64,000 nt of DNA from CAMCQY01 sp044370415 (GTDB lineage Bacteria > Planctomycetota > Planctomycetia > Pirellulales > UBA1268): NCBI GenBank assembly GCA_044370415.1, contig JBILVO010000004.1, forward strand, positions 7,908 to 71,907, read 5' to 3'. The notes beneath the pieces were generated by a model. The model ran no database searches, was not told where the DNA came from, and was given only the letters and a program-made list of their open reading frames with translations. Position 1 is the first letter of the stretch; the number at the start of each line of letters is the position of its first letter. Below are positions 1 through 9,593 of this stretch, one piece after another. Both the position numbers and the translations under genes were made by a program.

Positions 1-1
1 C

Positions 2-715
2 GGCCCGATCTTCCGCAACCTCATCCTGGCGGACGAGATCAACCGCGCGCCGCCGAAGACGCAGTCCGCCCTGCTCGAAGCGATGCAGGAGGGGCACGTC
101 ACCGCCGGCGGCGCGTCCCACGAGCTGCCACGGCCATTCCTCGTGCTCGCCACGCGCAACCCGATCGACCAGGAGGGCACCTACCCGCTTCCCGAGGGCC
201 AACTCGATCGCTTCATGTTCCTCGTGGCGGTCGACTACCCCGACGGCGACGAGGAGCTGGAGATCGTCCGTCGCACCACGTCCCCGGACGCGCCGACGGT
301 CGCCGCGGTGGCCGATCGCGGCACGCTCGCAGCGGTGTCGGCCACCGTCAGGGCGATCCCGGTGGCGGACCATGTCTTGCGGAAGGCGGTCGGCCTCGTG
401 CGGGCGACGAGGCCGGGGTGTGCCGAGTCGCCCGAATGGCTGCGGCGGCTCGTCCGCTACGGCGCGGGCCCGCGGGCCGCGCAGTTCCTGGTGCTGGCGG
501 CGAAGGCGTCCGCCGCGCTCGACGGCCGCCCATGTGCGGAGGTCCGCGATGTCCAAAGGGCCGCCACCGCGGTGCTCCGTCACAGGCTCGTCACCACGTT
601 CGAGGCGGAGAGCGAGGGAATCCGTCCCGACGCGATCGTCGCCAGGATGCTCGGCGAGGACCCCGGCTGGCGAGCACCGTCTCCACCGCAACGGCCCGGC
701 CCGGGGAACCGCTGA
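2..715 (+). CDS. MoxR-family AAA+ ATPase, N-terminus outside window
   Basis: The reading frame is open from base 2, so the N-terminus with the Walker A loop lies off the left edge. The visible part begins GPIFRNLILADEINRAPPKT, which contains the Walker B motif (LILADE) and the MoxR-typical INRAPPKTQSALLEAM stretch. It is followed by the sensor-1 region (LATRNPIDQEGTYPLPEGQL) and the arginine-finger region (DRF). MoxR ATPases are chaperone-like remodelling enzymes that usually act with VWA-domain proteins, and the next gene encodes one. The stop codon shares one base with the ATG of that gene (TGATG at 713-717), so the two are probably translationally coupled. A DUF58 gene normally sits between such partners but is absent here. 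Confidence 0.93.
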   Translation, partial: GPIFRNLILADEINRAPPKTQSALLEAMQEGHVTAGGASHELPRPFLVLATRNPIDQEGTYPLPEGQLDRFMFLVAVDYPDGDEELEIVRRTTSPDAPTVAAVADRGTLAAVSATVRAIPVADHVLRKAVGLVRATRPGCAESPEWLRRLVRYGAGPRAAQFLVLAAKASAALDGRPCAEVRDVQRAATAVLRHRLVTTFEAESEGIRPDAIVARMLGEDPGWRAPSPPQRPGPGNR

Positions 716-3700
716 TGGGCCTGGGCCTCTCGTTGCCGTGGATGCTCTGCTGGCTGGCGACGGCGACCATCCCGCTCGTGCTGGCCCGCCATGCGCTGCG
801 TCGGCCGCGACTGGTCCGCTGGGGACCGACCGACCTGCTGGCCGCAGCCGCGCGTTCGAGCCATCTCACCCGCGGCGGCCTCCCGTGGCTGCTCCTGCTC
901 GGCCGCGGACTCGTGCTGGCAGCGGCGGCGGCTGCCGCCGCCCGGCCATTCCTGGCGGCACCCGCGGCCGGCACGCGAGAGCTCCACGACGGTGCGGCTC
1001 CGCACGCCACTGCCACCGACGGCGGCCGCAGGATCGTGATCCTGACGAGCTCCCAGACCGCCCCCCCCCAGACCGCCCGCCCGTGGGTCGGCGCAACGCT
1101 GCCGGCGCTCGCCGCCGCCGTCGAGTCGCTGGCGGCCGCGCCGGGAGCCGCACCAGGCACCGGCTCGGGCCCGCGGCCGGAGGTCGTGAAGCTCGATCCG
1201 GCCGAACTGCACCTGCTGCCCTCCGCGGAACGTTCGCTCTTGGTGCTCGGCGATCAACCGCCCCCCACTCCATCCGACGCCCGCCGGCTCGCCGCCGCGG
1301 TCGCGGCGGGCGACAGCCTCCTCGTCTGTCTCGGCCCGCAGTCTGTCGGCGACGAGGATGCCCGGCGGCGAACGTCGGCATGGCTCGAGGAGATGGCTGG
1401 CATCACGGTCGACGGCCGCGTGTCGCTTGCGGACTCGTGCATCGACGTGGCTGACGGGCTGGCCACCGAACCCCGCACCGATGCCGGCCCTTCGGCGCCG
1501 ACCGGAGCGGACGGATTCGCGACGCTGCCCGGCCCGCGCGTGCTGGCGGCGGCGGCCCTCGGCGGCCGACCGGCGACGATCCTCGCCCGTGCGGCGCCCG
1601 TGCCGCTGCCGCTGGTCGTCGAGGCCCGTCACGGCCTCGGCACGATCTGCGTGTCGGCGCTGCCGATGTCGCTGCCGGCGACCGGGTGGGCCGACGACGC
1701 CTGGAGCGACATCGCCGCCTGGCCCGCCTTCGTGCCGTTCGTCGATCGCCTCGTCTCGCGGCTGCTCGACGCGGCCGCGCCGAAAGCCCCGTCCGACGCC
1801 GCCCGCTCCACGGCCGCGATCCTGCCGCTGGCACCCGCGTTGATCGCCGTCGCCAGCGCCGCGCTGCTGGCCGACTGGTGGCTGTCGCGCCGCATGGCCG
1901 GGGCCGCGATGGACCGGCCAGCGACGCTGCCGACGCTCGGCCGCGTTGTGGCGCTGGCGATCCTGGTGACGATGGCGGCGGCCTGGGCACGGCTGCCAGC
2001 GGCCACGGCGACACTGGCAACACGGCGGCCCATCGCGTTCGTCGTCGACACGTCGCCGAGCATGGGAACCGTGATGACGGGCACTGCCGGGCCTACGAGA
2101 CTGGCCGAGTTGCTCGCGGCGCTGGCGAACCCCGTCGACGGCACCGGTCCCCTCGACCGCATCGCCGGCGACCGCCCGGTCGAGCTGTTCACGGCAGCGA
2201 CACGGCTCACGCCCATCGGCACGTATCCGCCCGCCGCCGCTGCCGCCGCGTTGCACGAACTCGCACCCTCGCCGGCCGCCGCTGCCTCCAGCCGCATCGG
2301 CGACGCCGTCGAGTCGCTGCTGACCACCGCGGACGGCACAGGCGGAGCCCACGACCGACTGCCGGCCGCGATCATCATCGCCAGCGATGGCGCGATCACC
2401 GCCGGCCACTCGTGGGCGACGGCCGCCCGCACGGCGACAGGCCGCGGCGTGCCGCTCGTGGCGATTCCCGTGGCCGGCGCGGGCGCTGCCACAGGCTCGC
2501 TGCCCCCGGGGTTTCGCATCACGCTGCTCGAGCCGCCGCGGCTGTGCCACGCGGCGGAACCGTTCGCGATCGACGTCCACGCCGAGGCGACGGCGGCGGA
2601 CGGGCCGCTCGAGGTCGTGCTCGCCGCCGCGGAAGCAGGCCGGGTGCTCGCGCGAGGCATGCTCACTCCCGAGCCGGCGGCGGACGGCATGTTCGTCCGC
2701 TTCACCGGCCGGCTCACCGTGCCGGCGGGGTTCGGCGCCGCGGGCTCGGGGCTGGCGTCGCCCGTCGTGCTCGTCGGCCGCCCCGGAGCCGCGGCGACGC
2801 CGCTGGCGACATGCCCGCTGGCGGTGACCGACGCGCCGATCCGCGTGCTCCTGATCGAAGCGGCGCCGCGATTCGAGCACCGCTTCCTCTCCCGCCTCCT
2901 CGCCCGGGACGCGGCGTTCGCGGTGGAGACGTGCCTGCTCGACCCGCGGCCTGCGGGCGTCGTCGCGACGGCGGCGTTGCCGCGATCGACGGCCGAGTGG
3001 AACCGCTACGACGTCGTGGTCCTCGGGGACGTGGCCGCCGACGCTGCCACCGACTCCGCCGCCGCTCGTGCCGACGCGTGGCGCAGTCTGCGGGAGGCCG
3101 CCGCCGCGGACGGCATCGGCATCGCCTGGATTCCCGGTAGCCGCTGGTGGACCGATCCCGACCCGGGACTCGCCTGGCTGCCCGCGGTGCCCGGAGGCAT
3201 GGCGTCGTCCTCCGCGCCGTGTCGCCTCCGGCCCGTGTCGGCGGGCCGCGCCGACGCCTGGCTGCCGTCGACCGCGGGGCGGCTGGCCGCAGCATCGGGC
3301 GGCGACGATGCCTTCGAGCCTGAGATCTTCCGGGGGCTGCGGGCAGCCGCGCTGCGGCCGACTGCCAGGATCATCGCATCGTGCCTTCCGGTCGACGGCC
3401 CACGGCCGGAGCCCGCCACGGCTGCCGCGATCGTCGTCGACAGGATCGGTGCGGCCACCATCCTCGGGCACCTCTGCGAGACCTGGCGGTGGCAGCGCGA
3501 CGATCCGCAGGCCTACGCCGCGTACTGGCGGCGGAATCTGCTGCGGCTGGCCGGGCCACACCAGCTCGACAGGCTGTTCCCCGCGACGGTCCGGGTGCAT
3601 CCGGCCGCGCCGGTCACCGGGGAGCCAGTGCGGCTCGAGATCGTGCCCAGCCGGACCGCCGCGCCGCTCGCCGGCTGGCAGGTGGAGGTGGTGGCACGCG

Positions 3701-4155
3701 GTGCCGATCCGCCGGACGGAATGCGTCGCATCCCGCTGTCCGCCGCAGGCCTCGGTGGCGTGACGACGGTCGCGATCGACGGCCTCGCAGCCGGGCTGCA
3801 CACCGCGCGGCTCGTGCCTCCCGCGGACACACCGTCAGCGGCCCCCGCGGCGATCGACCTCGTCGTGACCGATCCACCCGCCGAAATGCCGGACGGAGCC
3901 GCTGCCGTCACGGCGTTCGCGGCAGCGGCACGGGCCAGCGGCGGCGCAGTCGTGCGGCTCGACGCGATCACGTCGCTGGCGGAGACGCTCGCCGCGATCG
4001 ATTCGCGGGCTGAAGCCGCCGCGGTGCATGCGGCAGGTCGGGCCGATCGACCGGGCCGGCTGTCGTCGCGTGGCCTGGCACATCTCCTGCTGGCGGCGCT
4101 CGTCGCCGTCACCACGGCCGCATGGTGGCAGCCGCGCCGGGGAGCGACGCCATGA
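715..4155 (+). CDS. BatA-like membrane protein with VWA and amidotransferase-like domains
   Basis: This is a large membrane protein of 1146 residues. The ATG at 715 overlaps the MoxR stop codon. The N-terminus (about 1-80) resembles the BatA/aerotolerance N-terminal region, with two hydrophobic segments and a W-G-P-T-D-L-L motif. Two more hydrophobic segments lie near residues 370-440. A VWA domain follows, with MIDAS-type DTSPS at Asp445 and a later SDG at about Asp558. Residues from about 705 (RVLLIEAAPRFEHRF) resemble the GATase1-like fold seen in planctomycete VWA proteins. The C-terminus ends in a single membrane helix. The likely role is a MoxR-dependent membrane assembly or stress factor; the substrate is unknown. 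It reads like a fusion of parts usually encoded as separate bat genes. Confidence 0.85.
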   Translation: MGLGLSLPWMLCWLATATIPLVLARHALRRPRLVRWGPTDLLAAAARSSHLTRGGLPWLLLLGRGLVLAAAAAAAARPFLAAPAAGTRELHDGAAPHATATDGGRRIVILTSSQTAPPQTARPWVGATLPALAAAVESLAAAPGAAPGTGSGPRPEVVKLDPAELHLLPSAERSLLVLGDQPPPTPSDARRLAAAVAAGDSLLVCLGPQSVGDEDARRRTSAWLEEMAGITVDGRVSLADSCIDVADGLATEPRTDAGPSAPTGADGFATLPGPRVLAAAALGGRPATILARAAPVPLPLVVEARHGLGTICVSALPMSLPATGWADDAWSDIAAWPAFVPFVDRLVSRLLDAAAPKAPSDAARSTAAILPLAPALIAVASAALLADWWLSRRMAGAAMDRPATLPTLGRVVALAILVTMAAAWARLPAATATLATRRPIAFVVDTSPSMGTVMTGTAGPTRLAELLAALANPVDGTGPLDRIAGDRPVELFTAATRLTPIGTYPPAAAAAALHELAPSPAAAASSRIGDAVESLLTTADGTGGAHDRLPAAIIIASDGAITAGHSWATAARTATGRGVPLVAIPVAGAGAATGSLPPGFRITLLEPPRLCHAAEPFAIDVHAEATAADGPLEVVLAAAEAGRVLARGMLTPEPAADGMFVRFTGRLTVPAGFGAAGSGLASPVVLVGRPGAAATPLATCPLAVTDAPIRVLLIEAAPRFEHRFLSRLLARDAAFAVETCLLDPRPAGVVATAALPRSTAEWNRYDVVVLGDVAADAATDSAAARADAWRSLREAAAADGIGIAWIPGSRWWTDPDPGLAWLPAVPGGMASSSAPCRLRPVSAGRADAWLPSTAGRLAAASGGDDAFEPEIFRGLRAAALRPTARIIASCLPVDGPRPEPATAAAIVVDRIGAATILGHLCETWRWQRDDPQAYAAYWRRNLLRLAGPHQLDRLFPATVRVHPAAPVTGEPVRLEIVPSRTAAPLAGWQVEVVARGADPPDGMRRIPLSAAGLGGVTTVAIDGLAAGLHTARLVPPADTPSAAPAAIDLVVTDPPAEMPDGAAAVTAFAAAARASGGAVVRLDAITSLAETLAAIDSRAEAAAVHAAGRADRPGRLSSRGLAHLLLAALVAVTTAAWWQPRRGATP

Positions 4156-5783
4156 CGCCACCGGAGACTTCCGCCGCCGGCCGCGGTGCCGACGAGCTGC
4201 GTCGATCGCTGGACCGTGCGGTGCGCGGCACGCGGGTGGGCCGACTGCTGGCGGCGTGCGGCTGCTGGCTCGCAGCCGCGAGCTGTCTCGTCGCGGCCCT
4301 CGCCACCATCGACATCTGCTCCGCCGGCAGGCTCGGCCTCCCCATCATGCCGGTGGCCGCCCGCGCCGCCGTCCTGCTCGTCGCCGCCGGCATCCCGGTG
4401 ATCGCCTTCGTCCGCTGGCGACTCCTCCGCGACGGCTGGCCGGATCGCCTGGGGATCGCGGTCGCAACCGAGGCGCGACACCCCGTGCTCGGCGAAACGC
4501 TCTCCCGGGCGGTCGGGTTCGTGGACGAGCCCACGGACGCCGGCCGGCAAGGCGGCGCCGCCAAACCCTCCCCGGCGACGGTCGCACTGCAACGCCTGGC
4601 GATCGATCAGGCAGCCGACGCGGTCCGTCAGGTCGGCGGACCGGTGCTGCCGGGGCTCGGCGTCGACCTGCGGGCCGCGGCGGCGGGCGTTGCCACGGCC
4701 GTCGCGCTCTGGCTCTCGACGACGTGCCTGCCTGACCGCTGGGCCGCCGCCGTGCAGCGGCAGTGCATCGTGTCGGCCGACCGGGCCGCCACACCGGCGC
4801 CGCTGGCACCGCCGTCACCGGACCGCCCCGCGACCGCCGACAGCGCGGCCACGACGGCCCTGCCGGCCGACGTCCGGCGGGCGGCGGGACGGCTCGCGCT
4901 GGCGGCAGCGGTGGAGCGGCAGCTCGGCGACCTGCTCGCAGCGCGGTTCGCACAGGCACCGGGCGTGCCGACGGCGGCGCTGCCGCGACAGCGGCGGCAG
5001 GATCTCGACGAGCTCGCCGCAATCCAGACAGACTGCTCACGGTCGATCGCCGCCGCCCGCAGCACGATCGCCGACAGCCGGCTGCAGCCGGCGGCGGCTC
5101 GGCATGACGACCGGCTGCTGGCCGCCATCGACCGGCTCGACGGCCCCGAGGTGGCCGACGCAGACGCAGCCACCGCACACATCACCGCCAATCGGCTCCA
5201 GCTGGCGGCGACCGCGGCCGACCGGGCCGCGGAGGTGGTCGCCGAGGTCGCCGCGGAGCTGGGCGCGGCCCCCGTCGATGCGCCACGCGATCGACTCAGC
5301 GCGGAACGGGGTGCCGCACTCGGTGGGGATCTCGACGTCGATCCGGGCACGCAGCTCGAATCCGATCGGCCGCTCGCACGCGCCGTGGCCACGATCGCAC
5401 GGATCGCCGCCGATTCCGACCACTCCGCCACCGCTTCCGCACGCGTCCCTGCCGGTGGCAGCCGGCCGACATCCGCCACTGCGGGAACGAGCGGCTCCGC
5501 TGCGGCTGGCAGCGGGGGCACGACGACCGCCACGACAGATCCCTCCGGAGCGTCATCCTCCGCGGCGGCAGTGTCCGCCGAGATCAGCGCGACGGCCGAA
5601 CAGTTGTCGCCGCTCGGCCGCGTCTGGAGCCGACTGCCGGCGACCGCGCGGTCGCAGACCGCTCGCACGGCCCTGGAGTCGATGCCCCCGGCCTACCGGC
5701 CTGCGATCGACGCCTACTACCGGCTGCTGCTCCAATCGATGCCCGACCCGGTCCCCGATCGCCCCGACGCACCATCACGATGA
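4152..5783 (+). CDS. Membrane protein of unknown function in the MoxR cluster
   Basis: The protein is 543 residues; its ATG overlaps the preceding stop (ATGA, 4152-4155). Two hydrophobic segments lie near residues 35-60 and 70-95. The motif ARHPVLGETLSRAV follows, then a third hydrophobic stretch near residue 180. The remainder is Ala-rich and largely helical, with likely coiled-coil stretches and a low-complexity Ser/Thr/Ala/Gly region around residues 430-480. The C-terminus contains WSRLP, followed by a motif ending YRPAIDAYYRLL. Similar proteins occur in planctomycete MoxR/VWA clusters, but no biochemical function is known to me. Position and overlap suggest it works with the VWA protein. 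Confidence 0.75.
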   Translation: MTPPETSAAGRGADELRRSLDRAVRGTRVGRLLAACGCWLAAASCLVAALATIDICSAGRLGLPIMPVAARAAVLLVAAGIPVIAFVRWRLLRDGWPDRLGIAVATEARHPVLGETLSRAVGFVDEPTDAGRQGGAAKPSPATVALQRLAIDQAADAVRQVGGPVLPGLGVDLRAAAAGVATAVALWLSTTCLPDRWAAAVQRQCIVSADRAATPAPLAPPSPDRPATADSAATTALPADVRRAAGRLALAAAVERQLGDLLAARFAQAPGVPTAALPRQRRQDLDELAAIQTDCSRSIAAARSTIADSRLQPAAARHDDRLLAAIDRLDGPEVADADAATAHITANRLQLAATAADRAAEVVAEVAAELGAAPVDAPRDRLSAERGAALGGDLDVDPGTQLESDRPLARAVATIARIAADSDHSATASARVPAGGSRPTSATAGTSGSAAAGSGGTTTATTDPSGASSSAAAVSAEISATAEQLSPLGRVWSRLPATARSQTARTALESMPPAYRPAIDAYYRLLLQSMPDPVPDRPDAPSR

Positions 5784-6973
5784 ACCTCCTGCCCGACCCC
5801 GCCTGCGACCGCGTTCAGCACGGCGCGCAGAACGCACGGCACCGTCCGCCCCTGCGGGCATGCGGCCGGCGCTTGCGCGGAACGTGCTCGCGCACCCCTT
5901 GGCCATGTGGAGCCGCGTCGGGATGGCTCCGGGCGGCGGCCGCCGGGGCCGCGTTCCTGAGCGTCGGGGCCTGGCTGCAGACCGCGCGGCCGGCTCACGC
6001 CGCCCCCACACCGCACGAGCGGGCGGTGGACCGCGGGCTCGCGTGGCTCGAGCAGGCGCAGCAGACCGACGGCTCGTGGGGATCGGGGCCGTTTCGCGGC
6101 AGTGCCGCCGTCACCGCCCAGGTGGTGATGGCGATGATCGCCGCGGGCAGCACGCCGGCGTCGGGGCCTCATGCCGTGTCGGTTGCCCGCGGTGTCGAGC
6201 ATCTCGTCGGCTGCGCGCGTGCCGACGGTCTCGTCGCGGGGGACGAGCAGGCGGCCCACGGCCCCATGTATGCGCATGCCTTCGCCACCACGGCGCTGGC
6301 AGAGGCCTACGGCGAGGCCGACGACGACCGGCTGGCCGACATCCTCGTCGCTGCACGCGGCCTCATCGAGCGGACGCAGAACGAGCAGGGGGGCTGGCGG
6401 TACCAGCCCCAGCGACGCGACGCCGATCTCTCCGTGACCGCCGCCATGGTGGTCGCACTGCGGGCCCTCCACGACGGCGGCTTCGAGGTCTCCGCCGACA
6501 CGGTCTCCCGCGCCGCCGACTTCCTCACCGCCCTGCAAAACGACGACGGAGGCTTTCGCTACCTGCCCGAGGCCGGCCCGAGCGGCGCACCGCGGACCGC
6601 CGCCGCCCTCTTCGCACTCCTGCTCGCGGGCCGGGCCGAAGCGACCGTGGGGGAGCGCGGTTTCTCCTGGCTCGACGACCATCCGATCACGCTCGACGCC
6701 GCCGATGGCTACGCCCTTTACGGGCTCGCCCACGAGACGGCGGCCCGGTGGCGGTGGCAGGGGCTGCGGACCGAGCGCACCGCCGCCTGGACGTCCTGGC
6801 ACGCCGCGATCGCCGACCGGCTCGTCGACAGGCAGCGTGACGACGGCTCCTGGTCGGATCCATCGTGCCCGGAATACGGGACCGCCGCCGCGATCTCCAT
6901 CCTCGCGATGCCGCGGGGCCTGGTGCCGCTGTTTCAGCCCGAGCCCTCCGGCGAGCACGAGGAGCCGCGATGA
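5780..6973 (+). CDS. Prenyltransferase/squalene-cyclase-repeat protein
   Basis: The protein is 397 residues; its ATG overlaps the previous stop (5780-5783). A basic N-terminus and a hydrophobic stretch ending in ARPAHAA (about residue 75) look like an export signal. An alternative later start cannot be excluded. The mature part carries several repeats of the alpha/alpha-toroid type found in prenyltransferases and squalene cyclases: RGLAWLEQAQQTDGSWG, QNEQGGWRYQPQ, LQNDDGGFRYLPE and RQRDDGSWSDP. Catalytic DxDD of true squalene-hopene cyclases is not seen, so cyclase activity is not predicted. Planctomycetes encode many such repeat proteins beside MoxR/VWA genes; they are probably structural or binding proteins at the envelope. 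Confidence 0.85.
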   Translation: MNLLPDPACDRVQHGAQNARHRPPLRACGRRLRGTCSRTPWPCGAASGWLRAAAAGAAFLSVGAWLQTARPAHAAPTPHERAVDRGLAWLEQAQQTDGSWGSGPFRGSAAVTAQVVMAMIAAGSTPASGPHAVSVARGVEHLVGCARADGLVAGDEQAAHGPMYAHAFATTALAEAYGEADDDRLADILVAARGLIERTQNEQGGWRYQPQRRDADLSVTAAMVVALRALHDGGFEVSADTVSRAADFLTALQNDDGGFRYLPEAGPSGAPRTAAALFALLLAGRAEATVGERGFSWLDDHPITLDAADGYALYGLAHETAARWRWQGLRTERTAAWTSWHAAIADRLVDRQRDDGSWSDPSCPEYGTAAAISILAMPRGLVPLFQPEPSGEHEEPR

Positions 6974-8256
6974 TCGGCTGCCGGTGGAAATGGTGGCCGC
7001 GGCTGCTCGTGATCATCGCGGCCGCCTGCCGCACGGACTCGAGCCTGGCGGCACAGCCGCAGGACGAGCCCGCTGCCCGGCGGCTCGAGCTGGCCGCGGC
7101 CCTGCACGACGGCGTCGAGCCGGAGGCGATCACGGCGGACCGCTCACGCTGGCGGCAGGTCGCGAACGCCGACGCGCGACCGGTCGTCGTGCCCACGTCC
7201 GCTGTGATCCGCTGGGGCGAATGCCCCCCGTGGCCGACCGGCCCCACGGTGCTCCTGGCCGACGGCGGCGTGCTCGCGGGCCGCATCGTAGCGGCCGACG
7301 AACGGACGATCGTCGTCGACACGGCCACGTTCGGCCCGCTCACGCTGCCGTCCGCCGCGGTCCGCGGCTGGCGCGTCAGCCCGGCCATCGGCCCCGGCCC
7401 GCTCGCAGAGGTGCGCACGTCGGGCGGCCGCCCGACCAGGCTGCTCCTCGCCAACGGCGACCGTGTCACTGCCCGACGGGTCGCCTGGCGCGACGGCACG
7501 CTGAGCGTCACCCCCGAGGCCGGTCGCGCCGAAGGCCCCGCCTCCGGCGCGGTGACGATCCCGGCCGCGGTGCTGCGGGCCGTCGACTTCGCGGTGTCGG
7601 AGCCGTCGCGGCCGGTCACCAGCGGGCTGTGCATCCTCGTCGCGGTGATGGACGGCTCGCGCTTCGCGATCGCCGCGCTCGAGCCGGCGCCAGCGATCGC
7701 GGGCGCCGCTCGGGTGCGACTCGCGCTGCGGCTGCCGGAGGCCGCCGTGGCCGTCGCGTGCGACGCCGACGAGATCCTGGCTGTCGCCGTGGACGGAGGC
7801 CGGGCCGGGCTCCTCGCTCCGCGCGACCCTGCCGCCTACGAGCAGACGCCCGTGCTGGGCCCGGCCTGGCCGCTGGCCCGCGGCCGCACGCTCACGGGCG
7901 ACTGGCCGTCCCTCCGCGGCGCGACGGCGTTTTCGGCGCTCGGCATCCACTCGGCGGCGGCGGTCCGCTACCGCCTCGACGAGCCGGCGACACGATTCCG
8001 GGCACGCGTCGCGATCGACGATTCCGCGGCCACCGGAGGCAGCGTGGTCGTGCGTGTGGTGGCCGGCGATCCGGGGCACCCCGGGCGGGAGGTGTTTTCG
8101 TCGGGGGTGATCCGCGGTGGTGAGCCGCCGGTGCGGATCGACACTCCGCTGCCCGCCGCGACCGAGGTGCAGCTGGTGGTGGAGCCCGCGGGCGGCGGCG
8201 ACGTCCTCGACCGCACGCTGTGGCTCGACCCGCTCGTCCTGCGGCAGGCCGAGTGA
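6970..8256 (+). CDS. Secreted protein with C-terminal NPCBM-like domain
   Basis: The protein is 428 residues and starts at the ATG overlapping the previous stop (6970-6973). It begins with a basic-hydrophobic signal sequence ending near residue 28 (SSLAAQ). The middle is beta-rich and repetitive (VLLADGGVLAGRIV, then RLLLANGDRVTARRV), resembling domains that line planctomycete surface proteins. Residues from about 315 to the end match the NPCBM/NEW2 carbohydrate-binding pattern: ALGIHSAAAVRYRL, then FRARVAIDD, then a D-R-T-L-W-L-D-P-L ending. It is the last gene of the MoxR chain and suggests that this cluster acts on an envelope or glycan target. The ligand is unknown. Confidence 0.82.
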   Translation: MIGCRWKWWPRLLVIIAAACRTDSSLAAQPQDEPAARRLELAAALHDGVEPEAITADRSRWRQVANADARPVVVPTSAVIRWGECPPWPTGPTVLLADGGVLAGRIVAADERTIVVDTATFGPLTLPSAAVRGWRVSPAIGPGPLAEVRTSGGRPTRLLLANGDRVTARRVAWRDGTLSVTPEAGRAEGPASGAVTIPAAVLRAVDFAVSEPSRPVTSGLCILVAVMDGSRFAIAALEPAPAIAGAARVRLALRLPEAAVAVACDADEILAVAVDGGRAGLLAPRDPAAYEQTPVLGPAWPLARGRTLTGDWPSLRGATAFSALGIHSAAAVRYRLDEPATRFRARVAIDDSAATGGSVVVRVVAGDPGHPGREVFSSGVIRGGEPPVRIDTPLPAATEVQLVVEPAGGGDVLDRTLWLDPLVLRQAE

Positions 8257-8337
8257 CTCTCGCCGCGCATCATCGCGCCGCTCGATCACCCGGCATGCCA
8301 GGGCAATACCGTGCACGACTGTGGCGCATCGGGCCCA

Positions 8338-9519
8338 TCACCTCCTCGGGCCACCCTGCATGGTCTTCGGCCCACCCTTCGTCGCCTTCGGCCCGCCCTT
8401 CATTGCCATCAAGGAGTCGGCCATCTGCCCCGACGACACACATACAGGGATCAGCCCCACACCGACGAGGAGAACGCACATGAGATACGCGGGTGCATAC
8501 TTGAGGAACCCGGTGAATCGCTCGGGAGCAGCATCCCCACCCACTACCGAAGACCCCAACGCGCCAGTCGACTCCGAGGTCGCACCAACCCTGTCGGGCA
8601 TGTCGCCCGCCACCGGCGAGTCAAGCGGGGCGTCCTGCCGGTCCGCGCGAGCCGGCGCATCCGGCGATCCCTCGTCGACGACGTCCTGTCGCTCGGCCTT
8701 GAACAGCCGCTCGGCGTTCACGCGAAACGACTCGAACAGGCTCCGCTTCTCCCCAACGCTCACCGGTTTCGCAAGTTCCTCGAGCATCGCCTCGTAGGCA
8801 CGCGAATCGAACGTGTTCGTGGCCGCATTCGTCCGTGGCGGAGGGATGAGTGACAAGAGCATCTCGGCCGCCATGACGCGCGCCTCGGCATCGTCACCAC
8901 AGCTGATCTCCAGTTTCTCGTCTTCCGTGAGCTTCCGCACGACCCCCGAAAAAGCGACGGCGTAGGAGAACGTGCCTCTTTTCACTCGCATGCACGGCCT
9001 GACGTCCCAATCGTCGTTGGATATCCCCATCATCACGATCAGCGTGAACAACTGCTTCGTCTTTACGCCGCTCTCCGCCTGCGAAGACACCCACGTGCGC
9101 CCGTTCGGCTCACGGATAATGAAGTCCGTGAGCAGCATGGGATCCGGTCGTTTCTGCGGCTCCTTGAAGTAGCCCAATTCCTGGAGCTTGTTGATCCACA
9201 TCTCTCCAAGACATTTGCCAAACCCCCTGAATTCGTAGCGTCGATCCTTCTCCAACATGGCCACATAGCTCCAACTCCCATCCCCTCCATCCTTCCTGGT
9301 CTCTTTGCCTGCGTTTTCGCACGACTTGATGAACGGGGAAATGCGGGATTCGTGGAACGCCATCCAGTTGCGAAAGCTCTGCAACGCCATGCCGGAAGTG
9401 ACTTCCTGACTCGCGAGCACGTTCCCGAAATGGAAATTCGAGTAATTCTCAAACAGGAAATAGAGCAACGAGCCAACGCTCACCGCGATGATCGCGAAGG
9501 ACGCAAACTTCCGAACCAT
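8338..9519 (-). CDS. Unknown membrane protein with GGPK-repeat tail
   Basis: The protein is 393 residues and I recognise no family. The ATG at 9519 is chosen because AAAGGG lies nine bases upstream; a GTG eleven codons earlier is possible. An N-terminal membrane helix (FASFAIIAVSVGSLLYFLF) is followed by a soluble domain of about 230 residues. A Ser/Asp-rich linker, a second membrane helix (YLMCVLLVGVGLIPVCV) and a short tail of three GGP repeats (MKGGPK, TKGGPK, MQGGPR) end the protein. Base composition is clearly more AT-rich than its neighbours and Lys/Ile/Phe codons are more frequent, which may mean horizontal acquisition or relaxed selection. It is the only gene on this strand between two + strand blocks. 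Confidence 0.75.
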   Translation of the reverse strand: MVRKFASFAIIAVSVGSLLYFLFENYSNFHFGNVLASQEVTSGMALQSFRNWMAFHESRISPFIKSCENAGKETRKDGGDGSWSYVAMLEKDRRYEFRGFGKCLGEMWINKLQELGYFKEPQKRPDPMLLTDFIIREPNGRTWVSSQAESGVKTKQLFTLIVMMGISNDDWDVRPCMRVKRGTFSYAVAFSGVVRKLTEDEKLEISCGDDAEARVMAAEMLLSLIPPPRTNAATNTFDSRAYEAMLEELAKPVSVGEKRSLFESFRVNAERLFKAERQDVVDEGSPDAPARADRQDAPLDSPVAGDMPDRVGATSESTGALGSSVVGGDAAPERFTGFLKYAPAYLMCVLLVGVGLIPVCVSSGQMADSLMAMKGGPKATKGGPKTMQGGPRR

Positions 9520-9593
9520 GAACAGGCACCCTTTGGCGAAACAACGCCCCACGGCGTGAGAACACTCCCCTCTTCAGGGGGCTGCGCCCGTTC

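Noticed and set aside
580..3801. 1073-residue open frame on the minus strand
   Set aside because: It lies opposite the MoxR/VWA genes, is extremely Arg/Gly/Gln-rich with no recognisable domain, and is explained by the high GC content removing stops from the antisense frame.
8311..8853. Plus-strand ORFs opposite the unknown membrane protein
   Set aside because: The minus-strand frame has two well-formed membrane helices, a good ribosome-binding site and a promoter; the plus frames have none of these.
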